A stretch of 64,000 nt of DNA from Arthrobacter bambusae (GTDB lineage Bacteria; Actinomycetota; Actinomycetes; Actinomycetales; Micrococcaceae): the NCBI RefSeq assembly GCF_022606295.1, contig NZ_JAHHZS010000015.1:1-64000 (forward strand). The letters run 5' to 3'. How positions within the stretch are numbered: position 1 is the stretch's first letter; each line of letters starts with the position of its first letter. This document shows positions 1 through 11,559 of the stretch, piece by piece. The position numbers and the translations under genes are program-made. The notes beneath the pieces are model-generated. The model was not told the origin of the DNA. It did no database searches and worked only from the letters and a program-made list of their open reading frames with translations.

Positions 1-13
1 GGTCTCCCACTGG

Positions 14-793
14 CTAAGGTGCGGCGATCCGGAGCTTCCCCACGCCGTCGGCGAGGATGCGCCGGGCATCCTCGCCGAGCTGCGAGTCCGTCACAAGCAC
101 GTCGGCATCCTCCAGCTGGGCGATCGAGGCGATGCCAACGGTTCCCCACTTGCTGTGATCCGCCAGGACAACCACGTTGCGGGCCGCACTGATGAAGGCC
201 CGGTTGGTTTCGGCTTCCTGCAGGTTCGGCGTGGTGAATCCGGCGTCCGCATCCATGCCGTGGACACCCAGGAACAGGGTGTCCAGGTGCAATTGCTTCA
301 GCGCGGCCGTGGCGATGGGGCCTACCAAAGCGTCCGACGGCGTGCGCTCGCCGCCCGTCACGATGACCGGGAAACCCTCCCGGGAACCTGAGGCGTTGTG
401 GAAGAGATCCGCGATCCTGATGGAGTTCGTCACCACCGTGATCCGCGGGCCTTCCAGCAGTACCTTGGCGAGTTCGTAGGTGGTGGTTCCGGCGCTCAGG
501 CCCACGGCCATCCCCTCATGGACCAAGGTGGCCGCCTCGACCGCGATCGCGTGCTTCTCCTCGATCAACTGGGTGGATTTCAGCTCAAAGCCGGGTTCAT
601 GCGTCCGGGCATCGCCGGGTATCTTGGCCCCGCCGTGGATGCGCTCGACGAGTCCGGACTCCTCCAGCGACTCGATGTCGCGCCGAACGGTCATGGCCGA
701 GACTCCCAGCAGTTGCGCGAGATCCGAGACGCGGACAACCCGTTCGCGCTGGACGGCGTCGACAATGGCGGTGTGGCGGGCTGCCTGAAGCAT
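14..793 (-). CDS. DeoR/GlpR-family transcriptional repressor
   Basis: A 259-residue DeoR-type repressor. Residues 1-57 form the family helix-turn-helix (VSAMTVRRDIESLEE at 31-45, then GLVERIHGG). The rest is the DeoR sensor domain, with the sugar-phosphate loop SAGTTT at 100-105. The ATG at 793 was chosen because the HTH begins directly after it and any longer reading enters the beta-galactosidase gene. It is the last gene of the sugar operon, 29 nt after the GH42 gene. By family rule it should respond to a phosphorylated sugar and repress this operon; the inducer (galactose- or tagatose-type phosphate) is inference. Confidence 0.92.
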   Translation of the reverse strand: MLQAARHTAIVDAVQRERVVRVSDLAQLLGVSAMTVRRDIESLEESGLVERIHGGAKIPGDARTHEPGFELKSTQLIEEKHAIAVEAATLVHEGMAVGLSAGTTTYELAKVLLEGPRITVVTNSIRIADLFHNASGSREGFPVIVTGGERTPSDALVGPIATAALKQLHLDTLFLGVHGMDADAGFTTPNLQEAETNRAFISAARNVVVLADHSKWGTVGIASIAQLEDADVLVTDSQLGEDARRILADGVGKLRIAAP

Positions 794-822
794 CGGAGCC
801 TTTCTGGAGGGACGGCGGGTGG

Positions 823-2877
823 CTAGGCGGGAGTGGCGACGACGGCGACGCCCCCGGCAGTAAGGTTCAGCGTACCTCCGGTGGGCGTCCCGCTCAGGAG
901 TTCGACGCCGTCGAGCGGCACCTGCGCGTCCTGTGCACTGTGGTTGATGACGAAGGTCCAGTCCTTGGTGCCGTTGCTCCTGCGGACGATTTCCACGTCT
1001 TCGGGAGGCCGGACGCCCAGGACCGGCTCCACCCCGGCGTCCGAGCAAAGGAGCTGGACCAGTTCTGCCAGCCCCTCGCGGCCCAGGCTCGTGGCCACGT
1101 AGTAGGCGGCGCCGCGTCCGGTGGATCCCGCCCGGCGGGTCACCGCCGGAGAACCGTCGACGCCGGACCCGCCCGCGGCTGCACCGCCGTCGAACGTGGC
1201 AAGAACCTCCGCCCCGGTTGCCTTCCCCAGCTCGCTCCAGACCGTCCCGGCGCCGAAGCGGCTCAAGCCCACGGCAGCGCCCGAGCGCAGGGGGAAGAAT
1301 TCCTCCATGCTCACGCCCAACAGTTCGGAGAAGGCCCCTGGATAACCGCCGCCGTTGACCGGGTCCATCCGGATGTGGTCGTTCTCGTCGACGATTCCGG
1401 AGAAATAGGTGATCACGAGGGTTCCGCCGGCTTCGACATATTCGTGGAGCTTCGTGGCGGTCTCGTCCGTGACGAGGTAAAGCATGGGCGCGATCACCAA
1501 TTTGTAGCCGGAAAGGTCGTCGGTGCTTTGTCGGATGTCGGTGGTGACGCCTGCCCGGTAGAGGGCGTCATGCCAGCGCCGCGTTTCCGGGAGGTTCCGG
1601 GCGTCCTCGCTGGGGTGCGAGTCCAGTTCGGTGCCCCAGCGGGCGTCGGTGTCGTGGATGATGCAGGCGTCGGCCTGGACGGTGGAGCCGGCCACCTCGG
1701 AAATGCTCCCGAGCGCACGGCCCAGCTCCACCACTTCGCGCCACACTTTGCTGTCGCGGCCGGCATGGGGGACCAATCCGGAGTGGTACTTTTCGGCCCC
1801 GGCGCGGGAGGCGCGCCATTGGAAGAACAAGACTCCGTCGGTTCCGCGGGCCACGTGCTGCAGGGAGTTGCGCAGCATTTCTCCCTGGGCCTTGGCCACA
1901 TTGCGGGGTTGCCAGTTGACTGCCGAGGTGGAGTGTTCCATCAGGAGCCAGGGTTTGCCCAGCGCCCACCCGCGGGTGAGGTCGGCCGTCATGGCCAGGT
2001 CCTGGAAGTTCCGTTCGTCGGCGGCAATCAGGTAATGGTCATTGGACACCACATCCATGTGCCCGGACCAGCGCCAGTAATCAACAGGAGCGTTCAGGCC
2101 CATGTTGAAGCCCATGAAATTGGTGGTCACGGGGTGCTTCGAATGCGCCCTGATGATGTCTGCCTCTGCGATGAAGCATTCAAGGAGGGCGTCGGAGGAG
2201 AACCTCGCGAAATCCAGTTGCTGCGTGGGGTTCACCCACGTTCCCGAGCGGCGCGGGGGCAGGATTTCGGCCCAGTCGTAGTAATGCTGGGACCAGAAGG
2301 CCGTGCCCCAGGCCTGGTTGAGCGCGTCAAGGCTCCCGTACCTGGCCTGGAGCCATTCTTGGAAGCCACGCTCCGCGTGGGGGCCGAAATCCGGCTGGTT
2401 GTGGCAGCCGTATTCGTTGTGGACATGCCACATCACGACGGCGGGGTGCCCGGCGTAGCGCTGCACGATCGCCGTCGTCAGGGCTGCTGCCGCCCGGCGA
2501 TAGTCGGGTGAGCAGGCCGCGAAGGCTTGCCGCGAACCGTAACTTTGCCGGACGCCGTCGGCATCCACCGGGAGCGAATCGGGGTACTTGCGGCTGAACC
2601 ACGGCGGGGGAGATGCGCTCGCGTTCGCGAGATCCACACTGATCCCGTTGCCGTGGAGCAGGTCCAGGATCCTGTCCAGCCAGCCGAATTCGTACCGGCC
2701 TTCTTCGGGCTCCAGAAGCGCCCAACTGAAGATGCCGACACTGACCAGGTTCACTCCCGCTTCCTTCATGAGGGCGACGTCGTGTTTCCAGACCTCTTCG
2801 GGCCATTGTTCGGGGTTGTAGTCGCCGCCGAACGCGATGCGGCCGCCCAGCTTGTCGACGATGTAGTCCATTGCCAT
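823..2877 (-). CDS. GH42 beta-galactosidase
   Basis: A 684-residue glycoside hydrolase family 42 enzyme, full length for the family, with no signal peptide, so cytoplasmic. The N-terminal TIM barrel opens with GGDYNPEQWPEEVW. The acid/base glutamate is E155 in HVHNEYG and the nucleophile is E314 in LLMEHSTSAVNW. The trimerisation and C-terminal beta domains follow. It cleaves terminal beta-galactosyl residues from galactosides and galacto-oligosaccharides. It lies 6 nt after the inner permease gene, and the upstream ABC genes supply its substrate. The start at 2877 (or the ATG six bases inside) leads directly into the conserved N-terminus. Confidence 0.95.
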   Translation of the reverse strand: MAMDYIVDKLGGRIAFGGDYNPEQWPEEVWKHDVALMKEAGVNLVSVGIFSWALLEPEEGRYEFGWLDRILDLLHGNGISVDLANASASPPPWFSRKYPDSLPVDADGVRQSYGSRQAFAACSPDYRRAAAALTTAIVQRYAGHPAVVMWHVHNEYGCHNQPDFGPHAERGFQEWLQARYGSLDALNQAWGTAFWSQHYYDWAEILPPRRSGTWVNPTQQLDFARFSSDALLECFIAEADIIRAHSKHPVTTNFMGFNMGLNAPVDYWRWSGHMDVVSNDHYLIAADERNFQDLAMTADLTRGWALGKPWLLMEHSTSAVNWQPRNVAKAQGEMLRNSLQHVARGTDGVLFFQWRASRAGAEKYHSGLVPHAGRDSKVWREVVELGRALGSISEVAGSTVQADACIIHDTDARWGTELDSHPSEDARNLPETRRWHDALYRAGVTTDIRQSTDDLSGYKLVIAPMLYLVTDETATKLHEYVEAGGTLVITYFSGIVDENDHIRMDPVNGGGYPGAFSELLGVSMEEFFPLRSGAAVGLSRFGAGTVWSELGKATGAEVLATFDGGAAAGGSGVDGSPAVTRRAGSTGRGAAYYVATSLGREGLAELVQLLCSDAGVEPVLGVRPPEDVEIVRRSNGTKDWTFVINHSAQDAQVPLDGVELLSGTPTGGTLNLTAGGVAVVATPA

Positions 2878-2883
2878 GCGTTT

Positions 2884-3795
2884 TTATCCTTTGCTGGAAC
2901 CGAGCGTGAGACCGGCCACGAATTGGCGCTGCAGCACGAGGTAGATGATCAGGGTGGGTATCACGGTGATGGTGGCGCCAGCCGCCAGCAGGTTGTAGTT
3001 GCTGAGGAACTCGCCCTGCAGGTTATTGATGGCGGTGGTGATCGGCAGCCGGTTTCCACTTTGGATGAAGAGCAGCGGCCAGAAGAAGTCGTTGTAGATG
3101 AAGATGACTTCCAGGGTTCCGAGCGCCGCGAGTGCGGGGCGGCACAGCGGCAGGATGATGTTCCAGTACTGCCTCCAGATCCCGGCGCCGTCCACCAGGG
3201 CGGCCTCGGTCAGGTCGGACGAGAGGGCCTTCATGTAGTTGGAGAGCACGAAAGTGCAGAAACCGATCTGGAACGCCGTGTCCACGGCAATCACCGAGAT
3301 GTAGGTGTTGAGCAGGTTGCCGGAATCGCTGAAGGAGTAGGGCAGTGTGACATGTTTGAACATCTCGAACAACGGGGCCGCAAGGACCTGCGGGGGCAGC
3401 AGGTTGCCGGCCGTGAACATGATCAGGAGGGTGACGTTGAACTTCCAGCTCACCCGGGAGACGGCGAACGCCATCATCGAGGCGAAGAACAAGGTCAGGA
3501 GCACCGAGGGCACGGTGATGATCACCGAGTTCAGGAGGTACTTCGAGAATCCGCCTTGGGTCCATGCCGTGATGAAGTTGTCGAAATTGAAGGTGCCGCC
3601 AAGGCTGAAGTAGCCGTATTTGTCCGTATCCGCTTTGGGACGCAAGGCTGTGAACAAGGACCAACCCAACGGAATCAGCCACATGATTGCCATGACGGTC
3701 AGGAAGATATGGGTCCCGTAGTGGCGCTTGCCGGAATTCCGGCTTGTGCCTGAGGCTGCTGGTGTGCGCGGGATGGGATTGGCGAGGGTGCTCAT
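2884..3795 (-). CDS. ABC sugar transporter permease, MalG/GanQ type
   Basis: A 303-residue inner-membrane permease of the carbohydrate-uptake-1 family with six predicted membrane spans. The cytoplasmic EAA loop, EAALVDGAGIWRQYWNIILP near residues 200-220, docks the ATPase. The start overlaps the end of the preceding permease gene by 4 bp (ATGA type), indicating translational coupling. Together with its partner it imports a beta-galactoside across the membrane. No ATP-binding subunit is present in this operon, which is common for this family where a shared MsmK/UgpC-type ATPase is encoded elsewhere. Confidence 0.95.
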   Translation of the reverse strand: MSTLANPIPRTPAASGTSRNSGKRHYGTHIFLTVMAIMWLIPLGWSLFTALRPKADTDKYGYFSLGGTFNFDNFITAWTQGGFSKYLLNSVIITVPSVLLTLFFASMMAFAVSRVSWKFNVTLLIMFTAGNLLPPQVLAAPLFEMFKHVTLPYSFSDSGNLLNTYISVIAVDTAFQIGFCTFVLSNYMKALSSDLTEAALVDGAGIWRQYWNIILPLCRPALAALGTLEVIFIYNDFFWPLLFIQSGNRLPITTAINNLQGEFLSNYNLLAAGATITVIPTLIIYLVLQRQFVAGLTLGSSKG

Positions 3796-4796
3796 GCCTT
3801 GCTCTCCTTGCCGAAGGTGCGGATGAGGTAGAAGACGATGGGGATCAGCGAGATGACCAGGAGAATCACCGCGAGGGACGAGCCCACTCCGATCACCTGG
3901 CCTTCGCCGATCAGGTTCTGGATCACCAGGGCGCTGATCAGTTCAAGGCCGTTGGTCCCTCGGTTGATCACGTACACAATGTCGAAGGCACGGAGCGACT
4001 CGATGATCGTGATGACCACGATCACGATGTTCACGGGGCGCATTGCCGGGAAGACGATGCGGAAGAACGTCTGCGCCGCATTGGCGCCGTCGATCGACGC
4101 GGCTTCCCGCAGCGAGGGGTCCACGCCCTTGAGCCCGGCCAAATACAGGATCATCACGTAGCCCGCGTGACGCCAGGTGGCCGCAATCATGGCCGCCCAG
4201 ATATTGACATTGGAATCGCCGAACCAGTCCACGGCCTGAGGCGTGCCCGCCGTGCCCAGGAGGTAGTTCAGGAGTCCGCTGTCCCGGTTGTAGAACAGCT
4301 GCCAGATGATGCCGATGAGGGCCAGGGACAACATGACGGGTGTGAAGAAGATGCTCTGGTAGATCTTGCTGCCGCGGATCTTCTGGTCCAGGAGCACGGC
4401 CAGCAGCAGGCCAAGGGGTGTCGCGATCAGGGCCAGGAAGACGAGCCACAGGACGTTGTGCTGGATTGCGGGCCAGAACGGGGGATAGTCCTGGACCACA
4501 TAGCGGTAGTTGTCGGCTCCTGCGGCCTTGATGTCCTTCAGGTCCAGGCCGTTCCAGCGGGTGAAGCTCAGCGCGATGGAGAAGAGCGTGGGCAGCCAGA
4601 CCAGCAGCAGTTGGATCAGGGTTGGCAGGCCCACCATGATCGCGAGGATGAATTTGTCACGGCGGGTGAGGCGGCGGACTTTGCCCGCTTTGCCGGTCCG
4701 CCTGCCGGCGCCGGGCTGGCTTTTGCCGGCCATGGTTCGCCCGGCCGCGCCGGGCTCGCTGTCCGGGGCGGCCGGTTTCTCGGCGGTAGTACTCAT
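3792..4796 (-). CDS. ABC sugar transporter permease, MalF/GanP type
   Basis: A 334-residue permease. A basic, Pro/Gly-rich cytoplasmic N-terminus of about 45 residues precedes the first membrane span. The EAA motif is EAASIDGANAAQTFFRIVFP. It is the partner of the MalG-type permease, which overlaps its 3' end by 4 bp. It starts 14 nt after the solute-binding-protein gene stop. The likely substrate is a beta-galactoside, inferred from the GH42 enzyme in the same operon rather than from the permease itself. Confidence 0.95.
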   Translation of the reverse strand: MSTTAEKPAAPDSEPGAAGRTMAGKSQPGAGRRTGKAGKVRRLTRRDKFILAIMVGLPTLIQLLLVWLPTLFSIALSFTRWNGLDLKDIKAAGADNYRYVVQDYPPFWPAIQHNVLWLVFLALIATPLGLLLAVLLDQKIRGSKIYQSIFFTPVMLSLALIGIIWQLFYNRDSGLLNYLLGTAGTPQAVDWFGDSNVNIWAAMIAATWRHAGYVMILYLAGLKGVDPSLREAASIDGANAAQTFFRIVFPAMRPVNIVIVVITIIESLRAFDIVYVINRGTNGLELISALVIQNLIGEGQVIGVGSSLAVILLVISLIPIVFYLIRTFGKESKA

Positions 4797-4810
4797 GGGG
4801 ATTCCTTCAG

Positions 4811-6127
4811 CTACTGGGCTGCGTAAAGGGTCTTGGCCTGCGCTTCAAGGTTCTTGACGTCCACGGTGCCGTCCTTGATGAAGGACTGCAGCGCGGGAAT
4901 CATCACGTTGTTGGCCATGGCAGGGAGGGCGTCCCGGTCCAGGAATTGGCTGATGTACTTGGCATTGGCGATGGTGTCCGCGCACTTCTTGTTCAGCGGG
5001 GTGAACTTCGAGGTGTCGGCGCCCTTGACGGTGGCGATATTGGAGCCGTCCACGGCTGAGTAGGCGTTCTGGCCTTCGGCGGATCCCATGAACGCCAGGA
5101 AGTCGTGCGCCGCTTTGTTGTCGCCGCCCTTCTTGGAGAGGAGCAATCCGTCGATGGGGGCTTCGACTGCGTCGGTGCCTTCCACTGCGATTTCCGGGAA
5201 GGGGAAGAAATCGATGTCCGCCAGCACAGCGGGATCCGTGAATTGCTGGGTCACGAAGGAACCCAACAGGTACATGCCGGTCTTCTTGGCTTCGAGGGCC
5301 TTGGCCGCGTCCTGCCACGTCTGGCCGAGGGCTGCAGGATCCTGGAACGGGAGAAGGGCCTTCCACGTGTCGAAGACGTCGCTGACCTTCTTCTGGTCCC
5401 AGCTTTCCTTGTGGGCGGTCAAGTCCACGTGGAATTGGTAGCCATTGAGGCGCATGTTGATGTAGTCGAAGGTGCCCATGGCCGGCCAGCCGTCCTTGTC
5501 CGCGAAGCCGATGGGGATGATGCCGTCGGACTTCATCTTGGTGGCCAAGGTCTTCAGCTCATCGAACGTCTTGGGGACTGCGTAGCCCTTTTCTGCCCAG
5601 AAGCTCTTCCGGTAGAAGAAGCCCCACGGGTAGTTGTAGTTGGGGACGAGGTACATCTTGCCGTCGGGCCCGGTGGAGGCTTTCTTCATTGCGTCGGAAA
5701 AGTTGCTGCCGATCGTTGCCCACACGTCGTCCACGGGAGCCAGGAGGCCCTTGCCCGCGTAGTACTGCATGCGGTAGCCGGCGAACCAGGTGAAGGCATC
5801 GTCGGGGCTGCCCTGGAGGTAGGAGTTGATCTTGTTCTGGAAGTCGTTGTGCGGGACGACGTTGGTGGCCACGGTGATGCCGGACTTCTTGGTGAAGGCA
5901 TCGGTGACGGCTTTGTAGGCGGCCTTGGGAACATCGTCGGAAGAGCCCGAGCCGAAGGTCAGGCTGTTCGAGGAGGCTCCCGGAGCTGGGCCGGATCCGC
6001 CGGTGCAAGCGGCCAGCAGCGGAATGCCGGCGAGACCGGCAGCACCGATACCGAGCGTTTTCAGGATGGTGCGGCGTCCAGGGCCAGCATTGTGGGCCGA
6101 CTGGAACGGGTCAAGATTCGCTGCCAT
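4811..6127 (-). CDS. Extracellular sugar-binding lipoprotein of ABC importer
   Basis: A 438-residue solute-binding protein, first gene of the galactoside operon. The N-terminus has a Tat-like twin arginine (GRRTILKTLGIGAAGLAG) followed by a lipobox ending LLAAC, so it should be exported and lipid-anchored. The start at 6127 is preceded by a good ribosome-binding site (GGGAGAG) 4 nt upstream; the frame stays open upstream to 6223 but lacks such a site. The mature part has the usual two-lobed family-1 binding fold (WFAGYRMQYYAGKGLLAPVD; NYPWGFFYRKSFW). The substrate is inferred from the downstream GH42 beta-galactosidase. Confidence 0.94.
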   Translation of the reverse strand: MAANLDPFQSAHNAGPGRRTILKTLGIGAAGLAGIPLLAACTGGSGPAPGASSNSLTFGSGSSDDVPKAAYKAVTDAFTKKSGITVATNVVPHNDFQNKINSYLQGSPDDAFTWFAGYRMQYYAGKGLLAPVDDVWATIGSNFSDAMKKASTGPDGKMYLVPNYNYPWGFFYRKSFWAEKGYAVPKTFDELKTLATKMKSDGIIPIGFADKDGWPAMGTFDYINMRLNGYQFHVDLTAHKESWDQKKVSDVFDTWKALLPFQDPAALGQTWQDAAKALEAKKTGMYLLGSFVTQQFTDPAVLADIDFFPFPEIAVEGTDAVEAPIDGLLLSKKGGDNKAAHDFLAFMGSAEGQNAYSAVDGSNIATVKGADTSKFTPLNKKCADTIANAKYISQFLDRDALPAMANNVMIPALQSFIKDGTVDVKNLEAQAKTLYAAQ

Positions 6128-6154
6128 GTTCTCTCCCTTGAAAGCGTGGTGCTT

Positions 6155-6211
6155 GTGAGTTTTCTCACGTAGAACTCGACTATAACCGCTCAAAAGAGAA
6201 CATGAAAGAAC
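6155..6211 (-). promoter_or_regulatory. Putative operator region of the beta-galactoside operon
   Basis: Three elements lie just upstream of the binding-protein start: a hyphenated palindrome GTGAG-TTTT-CTCAC at 6155-6168; a TATAGT -10-like box on the minus strand near 6178-6183; and two adjacent 10-bp direct repeats, AAAAGAGAAC (6192-6201) and ATGAAAGAAC (6202-6211). DeoR-family repressors often bind direct repeats at helical spacing, so the operon-end DeoR protein is the natural candidate. No clear -35 was found. Confidence 0.45.
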
Positions 6212-6247
6212 TAAATATAACATTCTTGCGACAGCGGGTTTTAAGAC

Positions 6248-6285
6248 AAAAGCGGCGGTCCTCGTGGGAGAGGACCGCCGCTTTT
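6248..6285 (-). terminator. Rho-independent terminator of acs
   Basis: A perfect 16-bp stem, 6248-6263 against 6270-6285, with a 6-nt loop. The arms end in AAAA and TTTT, so it can act in both directions. It lies 38 bp past the acs stop codon and separates acs from the galactoside operon promoter. Confidence 0.9.
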
Positions 6286-6322
6286 GCTTCCGGGCTCGGC
6301 GCCGGGTGGTTCGGCGCAGTGC

Positions 6323-8368
<2,046 letters not shown>

Positions 8369-8795
8369 GTGAACCTCTTCATTCATCGATCTCTGCCGCG
8401 CGGGTGTCCCGTGGGGAGGCCGACCCAATCGCGCCAAAAGTGCACGGCGTTGGGCTGCGGCGCCTCACGGGATTCCGCAAAGAGCTTTTCCGGAACCCAC
8501 CTTAGCGTTTTGAGGCCACAACAAGTGTCTGCGGTCACATTCTGGACCGTGCGGGACATCGGGTCCGCGCCGAACGGCGCCGAAGGCTCCAGGCCGGGCT
8601 CCCAACGCGGGCCAATATTACGGGTGCGGCATCCCAGCCTCCGCCCCCGCGCCAACTAGTGGACTGTCAGACGGGTGGCATAGGCTGAAGAAGTCTCGAG
8701 ACACGAAACTTGCCGCCCGGTCCGGCCCGGAAAATACCGGGTGCAGCCTTGGGCGGCAGCGTCCGGAACACCGCCGTACTAAGGAGATTTTGCAC
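8369..8795. promoter_or_regulatory. 427-bp divergent intergenic region, acs / membrane protein gene
   Basis: No credible gene is seen here. At 8524-8539 lies AGTGTCTGCGGTCACA, a near match to the actinobacterial CRP/GlxR pattern TGTGA-N6-TCACA, on the acs side. A TAGGCT box at 8681-8686 may be the -10 for the plus-strand gene, giving a leader of about 100 nt. That leader can fold into a nested stem: TGCCGCCC (8711-8718) with GGGCGGCA (8751-8758), enclosing CCCGG-N6-CCGGG (8726-8741). A clear ribosome-binding site AAGGAGA at 8781-8787 precedes the ATG at 8796. Confidence 0.4.
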
Positions 8796-10022
8796 ATGAA
8801 CCAGACGAGCCAAGGTCCGAAAAGCGGTGCGCAAGCGCCCGGATCGGCCCCTGAAGCAGCTGCTGGATCCGGGGCGCCGGTGCCCGGCAGCTTGACCTCC
8901 CCGAAGTACCAGGCCGTCCTGGGTCCGTTCACTATCCGGGACGTGACCGTTTTCGGTTCCGCCTTGCTCATGTTTGTGGGGTCCCTCCTGCCGATGTTTG
9001 GCGGGCGCTACAACCTGTGGAACTTGAACAACCTTTTCTTTCTGGCTCTGGGCGTCCTTCTTCCCCTGGTTGTTGCCGCTTTGTTCGTTTCCCGGCGCCT
9101 GCAGCCGGGGAACGTTGTGCGAATCGGTTCCCTTTCTACTGACCAGTTCGCTTCCGTCGTGGCGTCGTTCGCCCTGACCCTGTTCTTCCTGTCCGCGGCA
9201 GGCGCGTTCACCGTGTTCGTGCTCGTCGGACTCATCGGCTCGGCAGGTCTTCTGGCTGCGACGGTCCTGGCTCCCCATTTGCCGCTCCTCCGCGACGACT
9301 TCAAGGACCGGGCCGAACAGCCCGCCCACGTTGTGGCCCGCGAATCGGTCATTCCAACGCGCAAGCCTGCCGTGCCGAAGCCGGCTAAGCCTGAACCGGC
9401 CAAGCCTGAACCGGCCAAGCCAGAACCGGCACCTGCCGGCCTGGCAGCCGTTGAGGTCCCGGCCGTTGCACGCGCCGAGCCCGCCGCCACCGAGGCGGCC
9501 GCCGTCGTGCGCCCGGAGCCCGCCGCCACGGAGGCCGCCGCCGTCGTGCGCCCAGAGCCCGCCGCCACGGAGGCCGCCGCCGTCGTGCGCCCGGAACCTG
9601 CCGAGCCCGCAGTTGCCGACGGCGGGCGGGATGCGCAGGCGTCCGCGCCCGAGGAACCCAAGCACCTGCCCGCTGCCACCATGGCGACGCCGATTGTCGG
9701 TGGCGCAGAGACCGGAGCCGGGGCTGCCACCCAGTACATCGGCACGGTCGATCAGCCCCGGAAACACGAGCCCATCGGCGCCACCGTTGATCCGGCCGCG
9801 CGAAGGGACGAATCCGAACACGACGCCCGGTACGAGGCATTCTGGTTCGCCGTGGCCCATCCCCGCGTCGTTGTCGACGAGCACACAGGAATCCCTGCCT
9901 TCACCATCGAACCGGGCGCGTGGGTATTGGCCCTCGAAGACCGCGGCCAGGAATTCCTCGTACAGGATACTGACGGCAAAGTGGGCGTTCTGCGCGACCT
10001 CAGCCACATCGAACGCGGCTAG
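8796..10022 (+). CDS. Membrane protein with Pro/Ala-rich repeat linker and conserved C-terminal domain
   Basis: 408 residues, not recognised as a named family. Three parts are visible. Residues about 45-175 hold four predicted membrane spans ([36 protein letters not shown]; and two in the FALTLFFL...LLAATVL stretch). Residues about 190-280 are a low-complexity linker with KPEPA repeats and three [13 protein letters not shown] units. A compact C-terminal domain of about 70 residues ([20 protein letters not shown]) ends at IERG. The start is decided by AAGGAGA 8 nt before ATG 8796. It lies 11 nt before nth. The function is unknown; the layout suggests a membrane anchor presenting a cytoplasmic domain on a flexible stalk. 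Confidence 0.8.
   Translation: MNQTSQGPKSGAQAPGSAPEAAAGSGAPVPGSLTSPKYQAVLGPFTIRDVTVFGSALLMFVGSLLPMFGGRYNLWNLNNLFFLALGVLLPLVVAALFVSRRLQPGNVVRIGSLSTDQFASVVASFALTLFFLSAAGAFTVFVLVGLIGSAGLLAATVLAPHLPLLRDDFKDRAEQPAHVVARESVIPTRKPAVPKPAKPEPAKPEPAKPEPAPAGLAAVEVPAVARAEPAATEAAAVVRPEPAATEAAAVVRPEPAATEAAAVVRPEPAEPAVADGGRDAQASAPEEPKHLPAATMATPIVGGAETGAGAATQYIGTVDQPRKHEPIGATVDPAARRDESEHDARYEAFWFAVAHPRVVVDEHTGIPAFTIEPGAWVLALEDRGQEFLVQDTDGKVGVLRDLSHIERG
9477..9593 (+). repeat. Three tandem 39-bp coding repeats
   Basis: Three in-frame copies encode the 13-residue unit [13 protein letters not shown] (residues 228-266 of the membrane protein). Copies two and three are nearly identical in DNA, which points to recent slippage duplication. 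Shorter KPEPA repeats precede them near 9385-9430. Confidence 0.85.
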
Positions 10023-10033
10023 CCAGGCCGGCC

Positions 10034-10825
10034 GTGGACACCGTCGTCGAAACCCCGCTGGCTTTGAAGCGGCGTGCGCGCAAAATCAACAAGGCGCTTG
10101 CTGAGCTTTATCCCTACGCCCACGCTGAGCTTGATTTCCGGAACCCGTTCGAGCTGGTCGTGGCTACGGTGCTGTCCGCCCAGACCACCGATGTGCTGGT
10201 CAACCAGGTAACGAAAATCCTGTTCGCACGCTATCCGGATGCCCGGAGCATGGCCGAGGCCGAGATTGCCGAGCTGGAAGCGATCCTGCAGCCCACCGGT
10301 TTCTTCCGTGCCAAGGCGAAGAACGTCCTTGCGCTCAGCACACGCTTGGTGGACGAGTTCGACGGCGAGGTTCCCGGACGGCTGGAAGATCTGGTGACGC
10401 TTCCCGGCGTCGGTCGCAAAACGGCGAACGTGGTGCTCGGCAACGCCTTCGGGGTTCCCGGAATCACTGTGGACACGCATTTCGGCAGGCTGGCGCGCAG
10501 GTTTGGCTGGACGGCGTCCGAGGATCCGGTGAAGATCGAGTTCGATGTCGCGGAGCTGTTCGAGCCCAGGGACTGGACCATGCTGTCCCACCGCGTCGTT
10601 TTCCATGGCCGGAGGGTTTGCCATGCGCGCCGGCCAGCGTGCGGAGCGTGTGCGGTGGCCAATTGGTGCCCGAGTTACGGCGAAGGCGAAAAGGATCCCG
10701 TCGAAGCCGCCAAGTTGCTCAAGTACGAACTGGCCCCGGGCAACGAAGCGCTTCTCGCGAAGCTGCTTGCCGAGACGCATCGCGCGGCGGAGATTCGGAT
10801 GGAATCGCAAAGGAGACCTGCATGA
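10034..10825 (+). CDS. nth: Endonuclease III (DNA glycosylase/AP lyase)
   Basis: A 263-residue base-excision-repair enzyme that removes oxidised pyrimidines. It has the helix-hairpin-helix [18 protein letters not shown] with the catalytic lysine in GRKTA, the catalytic aspartate in VDTHFGR, and a 4Fe-4S loop with exact C-x6-C-x2-C-x5-C spacing. The GTG start is 11 nt after the membrane protein gene. The stop overlaps the Nudix start (ATGA). The C-terminal tail is about 30 residues longer than in E. coli Nth. Confidence 0.96.
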   Translation: MDTVVETPLALKRRARKINKALAELYPYAHAELDFRNPFELVVATVLSAQTTDVLVNQVTKILFARYPDARSMAEAEIAELEAILQPTGFFRAKAKNVLALSTRLVDEFDGEVPGRLEDLVTLPGVGRKTANVVLGNAFGVPGITVDTHFGRLARRFGWTASEDPVKIEFDVAELFEPRDWTMLSHRVVFHGRRVCHARRPACGACAVANWCPSYGEGEKDPVEAAKLLKYELAPGNEALLAKLLAETHRAAEIRMESQRRPA

Positions 10826-11502
10826 CCGCGCTCGAGGATCTCGTCAGCCTGATCACCAGGATTGATTCCGGCCTCCATCCTGGCCCGGATCCGCGGATTG
10901 CAGCTGCAACTGTCGATCCGGACAAGGCTCGGAAAGCGGCCGTGCTCATGCTCTTCGGCGTCCTGGACGACGTCCCCGCCCAATCCGGGAAGCCCGTGGC
11001 CCCGGCGGATCTGGACGTCTTGCTCCTGGAACGCGCCCACACCCTGGACGACCATCCGGGACAGGTGGCGTTCCCGGGCGGCAGCATCGACCCCGGCGAT
11101 GAGTCGGCCGTGGCGGCGGCCCTCAGGGAAGCGGTGGAGGAGACCGGACTGGACAGCGGAGGCGTGCAGGTGCTCGGTGTCATGCCGGAACTTGGCCTGA
11201 TCCGCAGCAATTTTGTGGTCACCCCGGTCCTGGCGTGGTGGGCGTCGCCCTCGCCCGTGAGGGTGGTGGACTACGGCGAGTCCGCCCAAGTGTTCCGAGT
11301 TCCGGTGCGCGATCTGCTCGATCCCGACAACCGATACACCGGAACGCTGACGAGGCTCGGCAGGACTTTCTCGAGCCCGGTGTTCCAAGTCAACGGAGTC
11401 GTGGTCTGGGGATTCACCGGGATGGTGCTCAGCGGCCTGTTTGACGCCTTGGGCTGGACTGTTCCGTGGGACCCGGAGCGCCTGCTCGAAATCGAGATCT
11501 AG
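10822..11502 (+). CDS. Nudix CoA pyrophosphatase (NudL/UPF0035 type)
   Basis: A 226-residue Nudix hydrolase. The Nudix box is complete (GGSIDPGD...[11 protein letters not shown]), preceded by the CoA-pyrophosphatase signature region [10 protein letters not shown]. Such enzymes hydrolyse CoA and CoA derivatives to phosphopantetheine and 3',5'-ADP. The ATG at 10822 overlaps the nth stop by 4 bp and has AAGGAGA-like sequence upstream. In mycobacteria nth and this gene are close to the serine protease gene marP; no marP homologue follows here. Confidence 0.92.
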   Translation: MTALEDLVSLITRIDSGLHPGPDPRIAAATVDPDKARKAAVLMLFGVLDDVPAQSGKPVAPADLDVLLLERAHTLDDHPGQVAFPGGSIDPGDESAVAAALREAVEETGLDSGGVQVLGVMPELGLIRSNFVVTPVLAWWASPSPVRVVDYGESAQVFRVPVRDLLDPDNRYTGTLTRLGRTFSSPVFQVNGVVVWGFTGMVLSGLFDALGWTVPWDPERLLEIEI

Positions 11503-11559
11503 TCTCCCGCCGTAGCAGGCAGGACGCCGAGTGGGGGCTCCGACCGCTGCGCCGGGGGG

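Noticed and set aside
940..2511. 523-residue plus-strand frame opposite the GH42 gene
   Set aside because: Antisense to a full-length beta-galactosidase; low-complexity composition produced by high GC at third positions.
8667..10007. 446-residue minus-strand frame opposite the nth-linked membrane protein
   Set aside because: Gly/Arg-rich mirror of the Pro/Ala repeats; the plus-strand gene has membrane spans and a strong ribosome-binding site.
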